Positions 5,684 to 5,698 of a stretch of DNA of 5,698 nucleotides are shown here, piece by piece. The notes beneath the pieces are model-generated. The model was not told where the DNA came from. It was given only the letters and a program-made list of their open reading frames with translations, and searched no databases. The position numbers and the translations under genes are program-made. Numbering within the stretch: position 1 is the first letter of the stretch; each line of letters begins with the position of its first letter. Origin of the DNA: Candidatus Bathyarchaeota archaeon (GTDB lineage: Archaea > Thermoproteota > Bathyarchaeia > Bathyarchaeales > B26-1); contig JAGTRH010000095.1 in NCBI GenBank assembly GCA_018396795.1, forward strand, positions 1 through 5,698. The letters run 5' to 3'.

Positions 5684-5690
5684 CACCTCC
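5684..5690 (-). promoter_or_regulatory. Strong Shine-Dalgarno site before the GH172-like TTG
   Basis: The minus strand reads GGAGGTG, a perfect match to the 16S tail complement, seven bases before TTG 5676. The conserved GFSNLA segment begins two codons later, so the start is secure. The promoter lies outside the window. Confidence 0.85.
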
Positions 5691-5698
5691 GCTGGATG

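Overview
The window looks like a compact, AT-rich stretch of an archaeal chromosome, most likely Thermoproteota or Bathyarchaeia-like. This is inferred from four things: an archaeal-length (421 aa) LeuC with a separate 168 aa LeuD, a small winged-helix regulator of archaeal type, Arg codons that are often AGA/AGG with frequent ATA for Ile, and a mix of genes with strong Shine-Dalgarno (SD) sequences and genes with none. A thermophilic bacterium such as a Thermotogales member cannot be excluded from sequence alone. There is no rRNA, tRNA, CRISPR array or insertion sequence, and no gene-free stretch longer than about 140 bases.

Layout: (1) 62-748, minus strand, an RraA/HMG-aldolase-like protein. 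(2) 749-886, a divergent intergenic region with a 16-bp inverted repeat and TATA-like elements on both sides. (3) 887-1357, plus strand, a coiled-coil plus winged-helix regulator. (4) 1404-2669 and 2690-3196, plus strand, the two subunits of a 3-isopropylmalate dehydratase/homoaconitase-type hydro-lyase. (5) 3191-3207, a hairpin holding both stop codons of a convergent junction. (6) 3202-4569, minus strand, a GH4 NAD/metal-dependent glycosidase whose CHGH motif points to alpha-glucuronidase activity. (7) 4613-5676, minus strand, a DUF2961/GH172 glycosidase-like gene broken in three places.

How the genes may work together: the regulator and the RraA-like gene share a divergent control region, and the dehydratase pair follows the regulator on the same strand. 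This suggests a hydroxy-acid unit (dehydratase/hydratase plus aldolase) under local control. No leuA or leuB is in view, so leucine biosynthesis is not established, and the small-subunit loop associated with substrate choice (YKLS) does not match the isopropylmalate or methanogen homoaconitase versions I remember. The right half is a separate minus-strand carbohydrate unit in which the GH172-like gene precedes the GH4 gene by 43 bases. The GH172-like frame is disrupted, so either this unit is decaying or the assembly has clustered indels there.

Four of the six genes start with TTG, each behind a clear SD. The two that start with ATG have no SD and are probably leaderless or short-leadered. 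The likely RraA-like start is an internal TTG at 748, which shortens the longest open frame by 46 codons and exposes the divergent control region.
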